A DNA stretch of 64,000 bases from Haladaptatus sp. DYF46 (GCF_021083305.1 NZ_JAJFAY010000013.1:1-64000); one strand, 5' to 3'. Counted from the stretch's first letter, positions 19,301-26,881 are shown. Notes: generated from the letters alone by a model not told the origin. Numbers and translations are program-made.

Positions 19301-19447
19301 ATCAATCAGTGTTGTGAGCTCGGCGACTGCTTCTGTCCTCGTGCCGAGTTTGTCCTTCAAATAGGTCGTTGTCTGTTCCTGTAGCGACGATACTTGTTCG
19401 TGATCTGGAGTCGATATTTTCTGCGAGAGGCGTTTTTTGATGGACAT
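16340..19447 (-). CDS. norB: quinol-dependent nitric oxide reductase with a long fused soluble N-terminal region
   Basis: 1035 residues against about 760 for ordinary qNor. Residues 284-1035 are the full enzyme: a first membrane helix, an extracellular linker domain (LGKKLFQANGLMNQGSILGNGSYFG, split here for clarity as LGKKLFQ and GNGSYFG), then about 12 helices of the heme-copper-oxidase fold. Heme and FeB ligands are in WHLNLAI, VVHMWVEGVFEFF, GVSHHYWWVG and AHAHGATFGAFG. It reduces NO to N2O with electrons from menaquinol. Residues 1-280 are acidic, helical and without membrane segments. A TATA-like AT stretch lies upstream at 19455-19475. The gene is flanked by repeat copies 2 and 3. Confidence 0.92.
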   Translation of the reverse strand: MSIKKRLSQKISTPDHEQVSSLQEQTTTYLKDKLGTRTEAVAELTTLIDQFTNERTAHAIENTIARFIEQYEPSDNLEFSDDRALETFLRRYNLEKTRLDDHLLEVVRSQFAVKTTEETTQSLGRIADELSGESKADVDRSVDDTLTEVLSRFVADGDEDRVHSVGDFLERDAIDTAQQVEQLFVEDLPRVVEETRTTDVKADQGHASPTTAAAVAAMAILSDGDRIDPAFERVLIKLASHLLPMHSDVDGPPNKGLVDALPEIVRAIREEDVDFETLNSKRTGSIVLVALFIANLVGMGLGAWKSYRHAPPIPDEIRDQNGDIVATDEQIRLGKKLFQANGLMNQGSILGNGSYFGVDLTADALHLKAEFMQEYYAREQGEDSIEALDDDEQVTIEERVKRELDADAPDGSTIQYSAAEAYAHRRIREQYIERYHKGDPDRGIPPEFIATPEQAERIADFAVWTAWFAHTNRPDSTHSYTNDWPYEPAVGNRPTGQVLVWSTISVFLLIFGGGLGVWAYHSLDFAEPTTDVIDIPSPDSVSITPTQYAAAWYVPVAGALFAVQVLTGALLAHYYVERTGFFRIEEMLGIDLVSLLPFTTVRTWHLNLAILWITTLWLAGGLFLPGLFSDRDPPWQATGASVLLGLLVITTAGAFAGVWLGIQGKFGSPEESRLWWWLGSEGLEYLEVGRLWKLLLLGGLAGWTGLVLRSVRQMDEPLGGLGHFLVYAGGSIGLLFGASMLYTPETNMAVTEFWRWWVVHMWVEGVFEFFVIAIISVALVSMELLEKEEAEKAILFEVFAIMAAGIVGVSHHYWWVGLPDFWVPLGTTFSTLEFVPLVFVLYRSIGEYRSLKSQGEEFPYTIPLLFILGSSIWNFVGGGVLGFFVNLPVINYYEHGTYLSVAHAHGATFGAFGLLALGLGTYILRVVTPEAVWDPTWFRVSFWFMNIGLTIMVVASLLPVGFAQLRAVYTDGYAAARSLEFYEQPHIQTLLWARTFGDTPMILGALTFTAGAVRHLYAARKAPLERDKGTTGTPV

Positions 19448-19511
19448 GGTTCACATTATTATTTAATTTATCATTTCCCACAGACACTACTATAGAGCAC
19501 CACGTAAGCGT

Positions 19512-20177
19512 ATGGGTCAGATACAATCAGTACAACACTCAATTCAACAAGATTTCACCCCCGTCGATGAGCTTGAAGACTATCGCACAGAGGCGGTGAA
19601 AGCACATGCCCAAGATCGACAGCAGCACAATCAACGAACTCACCAACGCAGAGGAGAAGAACACCCGTGTGCGAGCGTCAGTTTCGCGTATAATCAATCT
19701 CGTGCGCGATTACGAGACCGAAGAGAGTATTGACGACGACTCACCGAACCTTGCCGCCGAAGCATCGAATGCAGGTCGCCAACTCTTCGAGACAGTGCAG
19801 CGTTCGGAACAGAACACGGAGCTCGTGAACTTCCGTGAGAAGCGCGCCGAGAGTCAGCAAGTCGAGGACAAGTACCTCGATGTGCTGGAACATGCAAAGA
19901 ACGTCGCCAAGACGAACGACGTGATGGTTGCACGATTGGGCTATCGGGAGGTGGCGACTCACTACGGCTGTGCATACAAGAACGACGGCTATCGGGTGAT
20001 GGAGGAGATGGCCGAGCGTGTGCCCGGCGTGACCTACAAGGAATCGCGAACGTTGTCGATTGACGACGCCATGGGCGTTGGTGGCCATCACATCGAGATT
20101 ACGTTCGCCCACCCCGACCTTGCCGGATGGATGCGCGCCCACGAAGCCAACGCAGGAGGGAACGGAGGGCGCTAATT
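19512..20177 (+). pseudogene. repeat-associated gene, copy 3 (best preserved, frameshifted N-terminus)
   Basis: From 19606 a 189-residue frame is intact (MPKIDSSTINELTNAEEKN to NAGGNGGR). The true N-terminus probably begins at 19512 in another frame (MGQIQSVQHSIQQDF, then VDELEDYRTEAVKAHAQDRQ), since VNELEDYRE recurs upstream of copy 4. A frame change near 19610-19620 separates the two. The protein would be about 220 residues: a coiled-coil half with NAGRQLFETVQRSEQN and a C-terminal domain with ARLGYREVATHYGC, CAYKNDGYRVMEEMAERVPG and GVGGHHIEITFAHPD. No family recognised. It could still be expressed from 19606. Confidence 0.6.
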
Positions 20178-20371
20178 ATAGCGTTGTAATCACGGGGGTT
20201 CTCCGAACCCCCTCTCGGGCGGCACCACCACAAAAGATTCACACCGCATTGCCGGTGACACATGGTGGTACTAGTCGGTTGGGTACGGTGGAGTGCGTCG
20301 TTTTCTGCGTCTATTTCTGCGAAATGGAGGGGGTCGCTCTCGCGATCCCCCTCTATTATAACGTTGTAATC
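20175..20371 (+). repeat. hairpin-rich repeat tail, copy 3
   Basis: Bounded by ATTATAGCGTTGTAAT (20175-20190) and ATTATAACGTTGTAAT (20355-20370). It contains the G-run/C-run hairpin near 20194-20214, two 12-mers and the second hairpin near 20326-20354. The stop codon of the gene overlaps the left boundary. Confidence 0.8.
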
Positions 20372-20430
20372 GTCCATACCGAGGATACTGTCAATGTCTT
20401 CCGAGAGATAGACGTTCGGGAACTCGGCTT

Positions 20431-20640
20431 AGAACAGGATGCAATCGTACGAAGCCGTCGCGGCGCCACCCATCACCCGTTCACAATGAGGACAAACGAC
20501 CAGTCCCAAGGACCCTCGCTTACTCTCACTCGTCTCCAGAAACCCGACGTCGTCATCAGCCGTAATCGTAGCTACAGTTGGCCAAGAAACATTGATTGCA
20601 ACCGAGTCTGCATTGCTGGTATGGAAATAAATCTCGAATC
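20431..20640 (-). pseudogene. possible remnant of a small zinc-finger protein gene
   Basis: On the minus strand an open stretch of about 70 codons ends at a TAA near 20431-20433. It reads SVAINVSWPTVATITADDD, then VGFLETSESKRGSLGLVVCP and HCERVMGG. The CPHC pair is typical of small haloarchaeal zinc proteins. There is no ATG, and a stop precedes it directly, so it is either a fragment or uses a rare start. It overlaps the 5' region of the next plus-strand gene. Confidence 0.3.
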
Positions 20641-21328
20641 ATTCTCTGTGGAATGTACTGAGTGTGATATGGATGAGGATGCGGACGATTATTCGTCGCT
20701 AGAGAAATTTTCCCGGAAACATGTCGAACACACGGGACATGATATTCGATGGGTACAGGGTTCGGCAGTGCCAGAGGTCTCGGTATCAGAATCGACCGAC
20801 TATCGCCTTCGATGTGAAACTTGCAACGAGTCGTGGTCATTCGACTCACAATATGAAGCTGAAGAGTTCCAATCGGATCACGCGGAGTATACCGACCATG
20901 AAGCAGTTGGTGAAATCGAGACAGAGGAATCCTGGACGGCTCACTGCGGCGATTGTAGGACGACACAAGAGTTTGCAACCCAATCCGAGGCAAACGAGTG
21001 GCGAGACGAGCATCGAACCAAAGACCATCGAACTGGAATCAGAACAGTATTTGGAACAATTCGTGAGCAACAGACGGAGTCAGCACAGTCTGAGCCAAGT
21101 CTCGTCGAGACCGGACATTCAAAATCACAACGAGATCGAATAAAGAACATCAAAGAACTCATCTCCAAACTCGAAGATGAATGCGAGGACGGAGCACCCG
21201 TGCCCTTCATCCTAATCGAAGCAGAGATGGTTGGGATGACACAGTCGAAGGCGCAAACAGAGCTTGAAAAGCTCAAACAGAAAGGAGAGGTCTACGAACC
21301 AAGCTCAGGATTTGTACGAACGACATAG
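20621..21328 (+). CDS. triple zinc-finger protein with C-terminal MCM-like winged helix
   Basis: 235 residues from the ATG at 20621. The open frame continues far upstream through repeat tail 3, but that part is non-homologous noise. Three tandem units of about 45 residues each carry a CxxC pair and a distal His pair: VECTECDMDED with HVEHTGH, LRCETCNESW with HAEYTDH, and AHCGDCRTTQ with HRTKDH. Residues about 180-235 (LISKLEDECEDGAPVPFILI and AQTELEKLKQKGEVYEPSSG) match the winged helix at the C-terminus of MCM helicases and related haloarchaeal regulators. A DNA-binding role is inferred. It is not coupled to the convergent ATPase gene. Confidence 0.7.
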   Translation: MEINLESFSVECTECDMDEDADDYSSLEKFSRKHVEHTGHDIRWVQGSAVPEVSVSESTDYRLRCETCNESWSFDSQYEAEEFQSDHAEYTDHEAVGEIETEESWTAHCGDCRTTQEFATQSEANEWRDEHRTKDHRTGIRTVFGTIREQQTESAQSEPSLVETGHSKSQRDRIKNIKELISKLEDECEDGAPVPFILIEAEMVGMTQSKAQTELEKLKQKGEVYEPSSGFVRTT

Positions 21329-21488
21329 AGTCGAAGTCAGTCTTTCACGGTACAGCCGATCTCGCTGTCAAGAATCAGCCACCTACGTACAGTGCATAAC
21401 ACATTGTCAATCGTACCGCTGACGTTTGGTTTCCTTGTATAGACAGTGCCGCCACGATTATGCACCTCGAAAAGCGATCCCAAAACCC

Positions 21489-22898
21489 CTAGTCCATGAT
21501 CGTTTCAATCACGTCCTCAACAGTGTAAAGACAAAGATCATTCCTTTCATCACGGGCTTCCTCCAACGATGACGCAAATCCACTCCGGCTGAAGAGCGCA
21601 TACTCATAGTCTGGCTCTTCACCCCCATTCGGTGTCCAATCGATATGCGGTGCTTCTTGCTGGAGCTGAGCAAAGACATCGTACCCGAGTGGCTGTTGGG
21701 TGAACTTCACTTCGCCCACAACTAACGTGTCACTGTTCGTTGGCGCAACGATATCGATTTCCCGCCCATCGGTGTCCCACCATGTGTCTGGTTCTTCTGT
21801 AAACGTATACTTATCACCGTATTCGAAGAGAATCGCCCGTTGACACAGCTGCTCGAATGTGCCACTGACAAAGTCCGAAAGATAGGGTTCGACGAGTTCA
21901 TCGTACGCATCTGGCCCGAAGACCTCATACCGCGATGATCGTCCATGGACGAACCGGAACCAGAACGCGAATAGCTGATCCAAGATTCGGTAGCGACTGT
22001 TCCGACTTCGTGATGGGTCAACCGTGACTGGATACTCTTGCTCGATTATCTGGAGTTCTCGCAGACGGGAGAGATAATATCCAGCACTGTTAGCATTGAT
22101 GCTTGCGGCCTGCACAATCTCGTTTCGCTGGCGGTTCCCTTCGGCCATCGCCTTCAGCACGGCAAAGTATCGATCCACCTCGTCCAATTCCCTGTACAGA
22201 ACATTTTCAGGCTCTTCATGGAGACCACCATCACGAAGGAGCAACGTTTCTGTGATATTCTGCTTGAGTGATTGGCTGTCATCAACAGCGCGAAGATAGT
22301 CTGGTGTCCCCCCAAAAACACCGTACGCCATGACCTGTTCTGCTGGATCATAGTCGGGGAAGAAGGTCATCGCCGCTCCAAAGGGGAGCGGGCCGATGTT
22401 GAGCTTCCCATTCGGTCGCTTCGAGATGCGGCCGTACAGCGGTGAGCTCCCATCAAGGGCGATGTTGTGAATCATCCCAATAGCAGAGCCAGTCAAGACG
22501 AAGGTTGCCGCTGTCTCTTCGACTTCGTGATCCCAGATACGCTGAATAATTGATGGAAGAGCCTCGTTTTCGTCAACAAGATAGGGAAATTCATCGAGGA
22601 TGACGATTGCGTCTTGTTCAGCAAGGTATGTGAGAACATTTTCCCAATCCTTTCGAATCCGATTGATCCCAGGAAAGGCTGTTGTCGCATCGGCAATGAA
22701 CGAATCGAGCTGTTGCTCGGGAGTCCCATGTGCTGCTTGGTGATAGACGGCATCCTCGCGGTTTTCGATAGATTTGACGACAAGCGCTGTTTTTCCCATT
22801 CGCCGACGACCGTATATCACACTCAAATTTGGAGAGTTGCTATTGTAGAGCTTCGTGAGTCGATCGAGCTCGTTTGTTCTGTTAACGAATGGTGGCAT
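21489..22898 (-). CDS. archaeal AAA ATPase with DUF234-type C-terminal domain
   Basis: 469 residues. The N-terminus FVNRTNELDRL is the usual entry to this family. Walker A is YGRRRMGKTAL and Walker B is AIVILDEFPYLV, followed by a sensor-like VLTGSAIGMI. Residues about 240-300 form a winged helix (GNRQRNEIVQAASINANSAG). The C-terminal DUF234 part has a PD-(D/E)XK-like core, REIDIVAP and LVVGEVKFTQQ, suggesting nuclease ancestry. These ATPases are abundant and mobile in archaea; biological roles are largely unproven. It is transcribed toward the zinc-finger gene and stands alone. Confidence 0.88.
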   Translation of the reverse strand: MPPFVNRTNELDRLTKLYNSNSPNLSVIYGRRRMGKTALVVKSIENREDAVYHQAAHGTPEQQLDSFIADATTAFPGINRIRKDWENVLTYLAEQDAIVILDEFPYLVDENEALPSIIQRIWDHEVEETAATFVLTGSAIGMIHNIALDGSSPLYGRISKRPNGKLNIGPLPFGAAMTFFPDYDPAEQVMAYGVFGGTPDYLRAVDDSQSLKQNITETLLLRDGGLHEEPENVLYRELDEVDRYFAVLKAMAEGNRQRNEIVQAASINANSAGYYLSRLRELQIIEQEYPVTVDPSRSRNSRYRILDQLFAFWFRFVHGRSSRYEVFGPDAYDELVEPYLSDFVSGTFEQLCQRAILFEYGDKYTFTEEPDTWWDTDGREIDIVAPTNSDTLVVGEVKFTQQPLGYDVFAQLQQEAPHIDWTPNGGEEPDYEYALFSRSGFASSLEEARDERNDLCLYTVEDVIETIMD

Positions 22899-23639
22899 TG
22901 TTCGCCTGTAGATTCGATGGCAACATAAAGGGCGCGATTGTGTAGATAGGACTACGTTAGCTCAAGCTACGTTAGTTCAAGCTACGTTATCCGACGTTAT
23001 CGAATTCGGTTGTTGGACCATGTAAACAGTCATATCTGTTATAGTAGCTTGCAATAGAAAACCGGTCTATCTCATCCTGTCATATTGAGAACCTACTTTA
23101 TCGCCTGTATTTCGGCCTAGCTGTATTAGCCGGTTTGCAAATACGGGAGAGTTATTTTGTGCAGCGAATTCAGACGTCTAAGCCGATTTTCGCCGTCTAT
23201 TTTCATATAGCACATCCAACCATTTTCACATAGCATGAGTAACAAGATCCGGTCGATTAGCAGTAAATGCGATATTCAGTAGCAAGAGAGCTCAACACAG
23301 TGCATATATCCCTCAGAGAGCCCGCAATCGTTTGCATATAACAAATAACGGCCAGAGAGTAGCCCTCCGTTATTATATGCAAATCTAGCGCCGTTATATC
23401 GCCATTCGTACCTCGAAATTCGTCCAAAGTAAAGGGTAGGTACAGGGTGCAGAGAGACACGGGTGACAGAATAGCTTATCACAGAAGACAAAAATCCACA
23501 GAAATCACAAAATTATCAGTATTAGAGAGTAGACGTGAAACGTGGATAACGATGTGTTTTTAGTGTCAAATATGTGTTCAAACGCGAAACGAGGCGAACG
23601 ATGATCGCTTACAAAACACGACCTGCGACGAGTGAGTCA
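22899..23639. other. AT-rich intergenic region with short repeats
   Basis: About 740 bases without a plausible gene. Near 22951-22998 a block containing CTACGTTAG/CTACGTTAT is repeated three times in a row (spacing 18 bases), followed by a diverged fourth (CGACGTTAT). A short CATATAGCA/CACATAGCA pair occurs near 23203-23235, and an imperfect long hairpin lies at 23331-23383. The minus-strand frames at 23257-23491 look like chance. Confidence 0.5.
23331..23383. repeat. imperfect inverted repeat (hairpin)
   Basis: TTTGCATATAA followed by TAACGG at the left faces CCGTTA followed by TTATATGCAAA at the right, around a loop of about 15 bases. It could be a transcription stop or a protein-binding site. 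The base pairing is seen directly; the role is not. Confidence 0.45.
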
Positions 23640-24296
23640 ATGAGCTCGAAGACTATCGCGAGGTGCAACGAAAGAGCGTGCTCAGGACCGACAAAAGCTC
23701 GGTAGTCTTGAAGAGACCACCGAGACCATGGAATCGGACATTGACGATCTCACCAAAGCAGAGGAGAAGAATGCACGATTTCGGGGGTCAGTCTCACGTA
23801 TAATTAACCTCGTGCGGGATTACGAGACCGAAGAGAGTGTTGACGACGATTCGCCGAACCTCGCCGCCGAAGCAACCAATGCAGGCCGTCAGCTCTTCGA
23901 GACGGTCCAGCGTTCGGAACAGAATACGGGGCTCGTGAACTTCCGCGAGAAGCGTGCCGAGAGCCAGCAAGTCGAGGACAAGTACCTGAATGTCCTCGAG
24001 CACGTGAAGAACGTTGCCAAGACAATGACGTGATGGTTGCACGGTTGGGCTATCGGGAGGTGGCAACTCACTATGACTGTGCGTACAAGAACGACGGCTA
24101 TCGCGTGATGGAAGAGATGGCCGAGCGCGTTCCTGGTGTGACCTACAAGGAATCTCGAACGCTGTGTGTGGACGATGCAATGGTCGTCGGTGGTCACCAC
24201 ATCGAGATCACGTTCGCCCACCCCGACCTTGCCGGGTGGATGCGAGTCCACGAAGCCAACGGAGGAGAACGGAGGGCGCGGATTATAGCGTTGTAA
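23640..24296 (+). pseudogene. repeat-associated gene, copy 4 (several frameshifts)
   Basis: Homology begins near 23640 (VNELEDYRE), continues in a second frame from about 23668 (KERAQDRQKLGSLEETTET, then MESDIDDLTKAEEKN), and after one lost base at about 24023 (AAGACAATGACG against AAGACGAACGACG in the other copies) runs in a third frame through ARLGYREVATHYDC. A further deletion near 24262 alters the C-terminus. Together with copy 3 it shows that the ancestral N-terminus contained an ELEDYRE motif and a long Glu/Gln-rich helix. Confidence 0.7.
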
Positions 24297-24320
24297 TCAC
24301 GGGGGGTCGCAGAACCCCAT
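24282..24320 (+). repeat. repeat tail, copy 4, left part (interrupted)
   Basis: Starts with ATTATAGCGTTGTAAT (24282-24297) and the first hairpin (to about 24318), then diverges. The matching right part resumes at 24941, so about 620 bases with a HalOD1 gene replaced the middle of the tail. Confidence 0.7.
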
Positions 24321-24382
24321 CTTGGTGGGGGGAGCAGATCGGTGGATATCACTCTTTGATCGGGGAAGATGAGACTGCTGTA

Positions 24383-24676
24383 CTATTCGATGGGGGTCAG
24401 CTCGACAGTACCTGAACTATCGACCACGACTTGATAGCCAGCGTACGAGAAGATCACTTCTCCGTCAGAGCGCACGTCCCCATGATATGTCGGTGTATAT
24501 AGGCGATCCAACGCATCTGGGTCAATAGCATCATACAGTGGTTCGAGCTCCTCAAGTGGGCAGTCCGCAGCATCGGATACAGCGTTAATAATCTGGATAC
24601 TGGGTGGGGGCCGTAATGTGGCACGGTTTGTTGTCCGAGTGCGAACGTCACCATCTTCCCATTCCTCATCATTCAT
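24383..24676 (-). CDS. HalOD1-domain protein
   Basis: 97 residues from the ATG at 24676 (MNDEEWEDGDV). It consists of one halobacterial output domain 1: SIQIINAVSDAADCPLEELE, then LYDAIDPDALDRLY and VIFSYAGYQVVVDSSGTVEL. HalOD1 occurs as the C-terminal output module of haloarchaeal two-component proteins and as orphan single-domain proteins like this one; its molecular role is unknown. It sits in DNA that interrupts repeat tail copy 4. Two relatives lie at 27342 and 32274. Confidence 0.8.
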   Translation of the reverse strand: MNDEEWEDGDVRTRTTNRATLRPPPSIQIINAVSDAADCPLEELEPLYDAIDPDALDRLYTPTYHGDVRSDGEVIFSYAGYQVVVDSSGTVELTPIE

Positions 24677-24940
24677 AGCACTTAGAGCCAGGCTACCAAC
24701 CCACATAAGCTGAGTGTGAGAAATTGGGTGACAACCGATTCTTCTCCAGCGCGCTTCCCATCTCAACACCTCTGCACGCTTTCCCTCAGAAAAATTCCAG
24801 CGCACGTACTCGAAATGGCCGAGCGAATCACATCAGGCATCGCCCTAACCCCAACGATAGCCAGCTGGATGGTTTCTCTTCAGATGAGTATGCTATCGCA
24901 TTGCTACGACTACTAGTTTGAACACATCGAAAGCAGACGC

Positions 24941-25005
24941 CGTGTCTATTTCTGCGAAATGGAGGGGTCGCTCTCGCGATCCACCTCTATTACAACGGTG
25001 TAATC
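24941..25005 (+). repeat. repeat tail, copy 4, right part
   Basis: It carries one GTCTATTTCTGCG unit, the second hairpin (about 24959-24987) and the right boundary ATTACAACGGTGTAAT (24989-25004). It is the displaced remainder of the tail whose left part ends near 24320. Confidence 0.7.
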
Positions 25006-25441
25006 GGCAGGTAGTGCGTCGTAGCTTCGCCACCGGTTCGATAGGATGAGTCTACAAACGAGAATGGGAATGATAGCCCCAAAATCAGGCGACCTAGTCG
25101 CTGATAACCACAGCATCACTAATTCAGATGCCCGATTGGAAGTAGACACTTTATAGGCTCGAACAGGGAGGTCCTTCGAAGCGGAACCGAGACCCTTCAC
25201 TCGGTGAACGCCCTCACCAACGAATTGAGTACGAGTAACAAATGTGAGCGGCCGTACTACAACTACTGTTCAAACATTCTCTCGACAAGGAGTGGTAATT
25301 CTACACCACCTGATACCGGCTGTATAGGTCTGCTAACCATAGATAGCGTCGAGATAACAAAGGTCGAAGACGAGAGACTAGGCTGTAGAATGGTGATCTC
25401 TGTAGCATTCGACTCAATCACTGCCCATCGAGGAGAGTGAC
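25006..25441. other. region without a convincing gene
   Basis: About 435 bases. A 78-codon plus-strand frame from a GTG at 25204 ends at 25440, one base before the next gene start. Its sequence (CIGLLTIDSVEITKVEDERL) is not recognisable, and the opposite strand is also open. I would not call it a gene without expression evidence. Confidence 0.35.
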
Positions 25442-26020
25442 ATGAAGGCATTCGCTGAACCCATGAACGATTCAATGAATCGAACTGAACTATCACGCGA
25501 TCAAGTGTTCGAGGTGTTACAGAGCATGCGACGGCGATATGCAGTTCACTATCTACGACGAGAAAATTGCACTGTTGACTTTGCCGATGTGACCGACCAT
25601 GTCGCTGCATGGGAATACAACACGTCACCAACAGACCTCCTGGGCGAACAGCGAAAACGAGTCTATATTTCACTGTATCAGACTCACATTCCGGCACTCG
25701 CCGAGGCTGGAATCATCGACTACGACACAGAGACCGGGAAAATACAGCCGACGAGTCGCATACGAGTGTTTGACAACTATCTGAATATGTTCACCAGACC
25801 AATGCTTCCCTGGAACCGCTATTATTGTGGACTCACACTAGGGAGTATACTCCTTTTCATGGGGCTCTGGGTACATTTCTATCCAGTGACCGTTCTTTCC
25901 TGGTTTGTAGCGATCCTCGGAGTTCTAACGGCTTTCGGGATGCTGGCGGCCACCCACTATTGGTATACACAGAACACGGTCCCAGAAACACCGCCAGAGC
26001 TCCACTCTACCGACGATTAG
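25442..26020 (+). CDS. DUF7344-type HTH protein with two membrane helices
   Basis: 192 residues. The N-terminal half is a haloarchaeal winged-helix domain (DUF7344 type): LSRDQVFEVLQSMRRRYAVH, then LRRENCTVDFADVTDHVAAW, and IPALAEAGIIDYDTETG. The C-terminal half has two hydrophobic helices at about residues 133-151 and 153-172, so the DNA-binding domain should be tethered to the membrane. A start at MNDSMNRTE (eight codons later) is also possible. Such tethered regulators are common in haloarchaeal accessory DNA; targets unknown. Confidence 0.75.
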   Translation: MKAFAEPMNDSMNRTELSRDQVFEVLQSMRRRYAVHYLRRENCTVDFADVTDHVAAWEYNTSPTDLLGEQRKRVYISLYQTHIPALAEAGIIDYDTETGKIQPTSRIRVFDNYLNMFTRPMLPWNRYYCGLTLGSILLFMGLWVHFYPVTVLSWFVAILGVLTAFGMLAATHYWYTQNTVPETPPELHSTDD

Positions 26021-26136
26021 AAGCTATTACCTCGACATCTCCTCGCTCTGAAGGGAGAGGATTCTCGCTTGAGATGGTAAAATGAAGAATTCCCTCGCCA
26101 AAACATATTTTCAACACGAGTGGCTAACTGTCGCAC

Positions 26137-26508
26137 ATGAGCACGCTTGCTGATGCTACGACCGAGAAGTTGATTCGGGCGTGCCGCACACAAATCGGCG
26201 ATGAACTACGCAGTCTCACGTACTTCACGCCAGACGAAGCCGAACACTTGTATCTCCGCGACGAACTCGAACGCGGAGACAAACTCGGCTTCATTGAGAC
26301 CGAGCGCAGAGGCTTCAACCTCCAGCGGACGTACAACTGGTCTGAACTTGGTGAGTATAACTTTACACTCAGAGATTTCGACAATGGCTACCTCGTACGT
26401 GTAATAGCTAATCACGCCGGGCTGTATCTTACAACGGATTCGTTGACGATGACGCAATTTGAGGAGGTGACGAGCGCCGTCAAACCCATCCTTGCCGAAG
26501 CCAACTAG
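26137..26508 (+). CDS. small conserved haloarchaeal protein (DUF7522-like)
   Basis: 123 residues, soluble. The pattern ACRTQIGDELRSLTYFTPDE followed by LYLRDELERGD is typical of a widespread haloarchaeal family of unknown function. No catalytic motif is seen. A TATA-like AATATATT stretch is present near 26102-26112 upstream. It is followed after 8 bases by a small zinc-binding-like gene, possibly as an operon. Confidence 0.65.
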   Translation: MSTLADATTEKLIRACRTQIGDELRSLTYFTPDEAEHLYLRDELERGDKLGFIETERRGFNLQRTYNWSELGEYNFTLRDFDNGYLVRVIANHAGLYLTTDSLTMTQFEEVTSAVKPILAEAN

Positions 26509-26516
26509 ACCATGCT

Positions 26517-26759
26517 ATGCCAAGACCGACACCAGATACGGATGAGTGCCCCCTCTGTGGGAAACCGTACGACCAACAAATCGTGATTGAACAAGGTGTT
26601 CGATGGGACGATCTCTTCCCGGGGACTGTGTTTGACTTTTTCACCCGGTATCCCCGCCGCTGTACCGTTCGGTATGATGTGGAAGACGATACGCAACTTC
26701 CCGAACAGAAACGTGCACTCTACTTCCACACGGAACAATTGGATTCACCGTTCACTTAG
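26517..26759 (+). CDS. small CPLC-type zinc-binding protein candidate
   Basis: 80 residues. An N-terminal CPLCGKPYDQ gives one Cys pair, and a lone Cys (RRCTVRYDV) lies 35 residues on. Whether a full metal site forms is unclear. It starts 8 bases after the preceding stop. Composition is acidic, as in neighbouring genes. No family assigned. Confidence 0.5.
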   Translation: MPRPTPDTDECPLCGKPYDQQIVIEQGVRWDDLFPGTVFDFFTRYPRRCTVRYDVEDDTQLPEQKRALYFHTEQLDSPFT

Positions 26760-26881
26760 GACTAAAAGGGAGACAGGGCACTGGATGTCCACCCTCATTC
26801 AGACGTTGGAGCGACAATCCCGTGTGAGACAAGCCAGTAACGAACCTCGGGAATACGACGGACAACAGTCTTAAAAGCAAG

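Noticed and set aside
20060..20620. 422-residue protein starting at 20060
   Set aside because: The first 187 codons run through repeat copy 3 and its hairpin tail in a frame unrelated to the conserved protein. The supported start is 20621.
25204..25440. 78-residue gene directly before the DUF7344 membrane protein
   Set aside because: GTG start, no recognisable domain, and the opposite strand is equally open. Kept only as a note in the intergenic entry.
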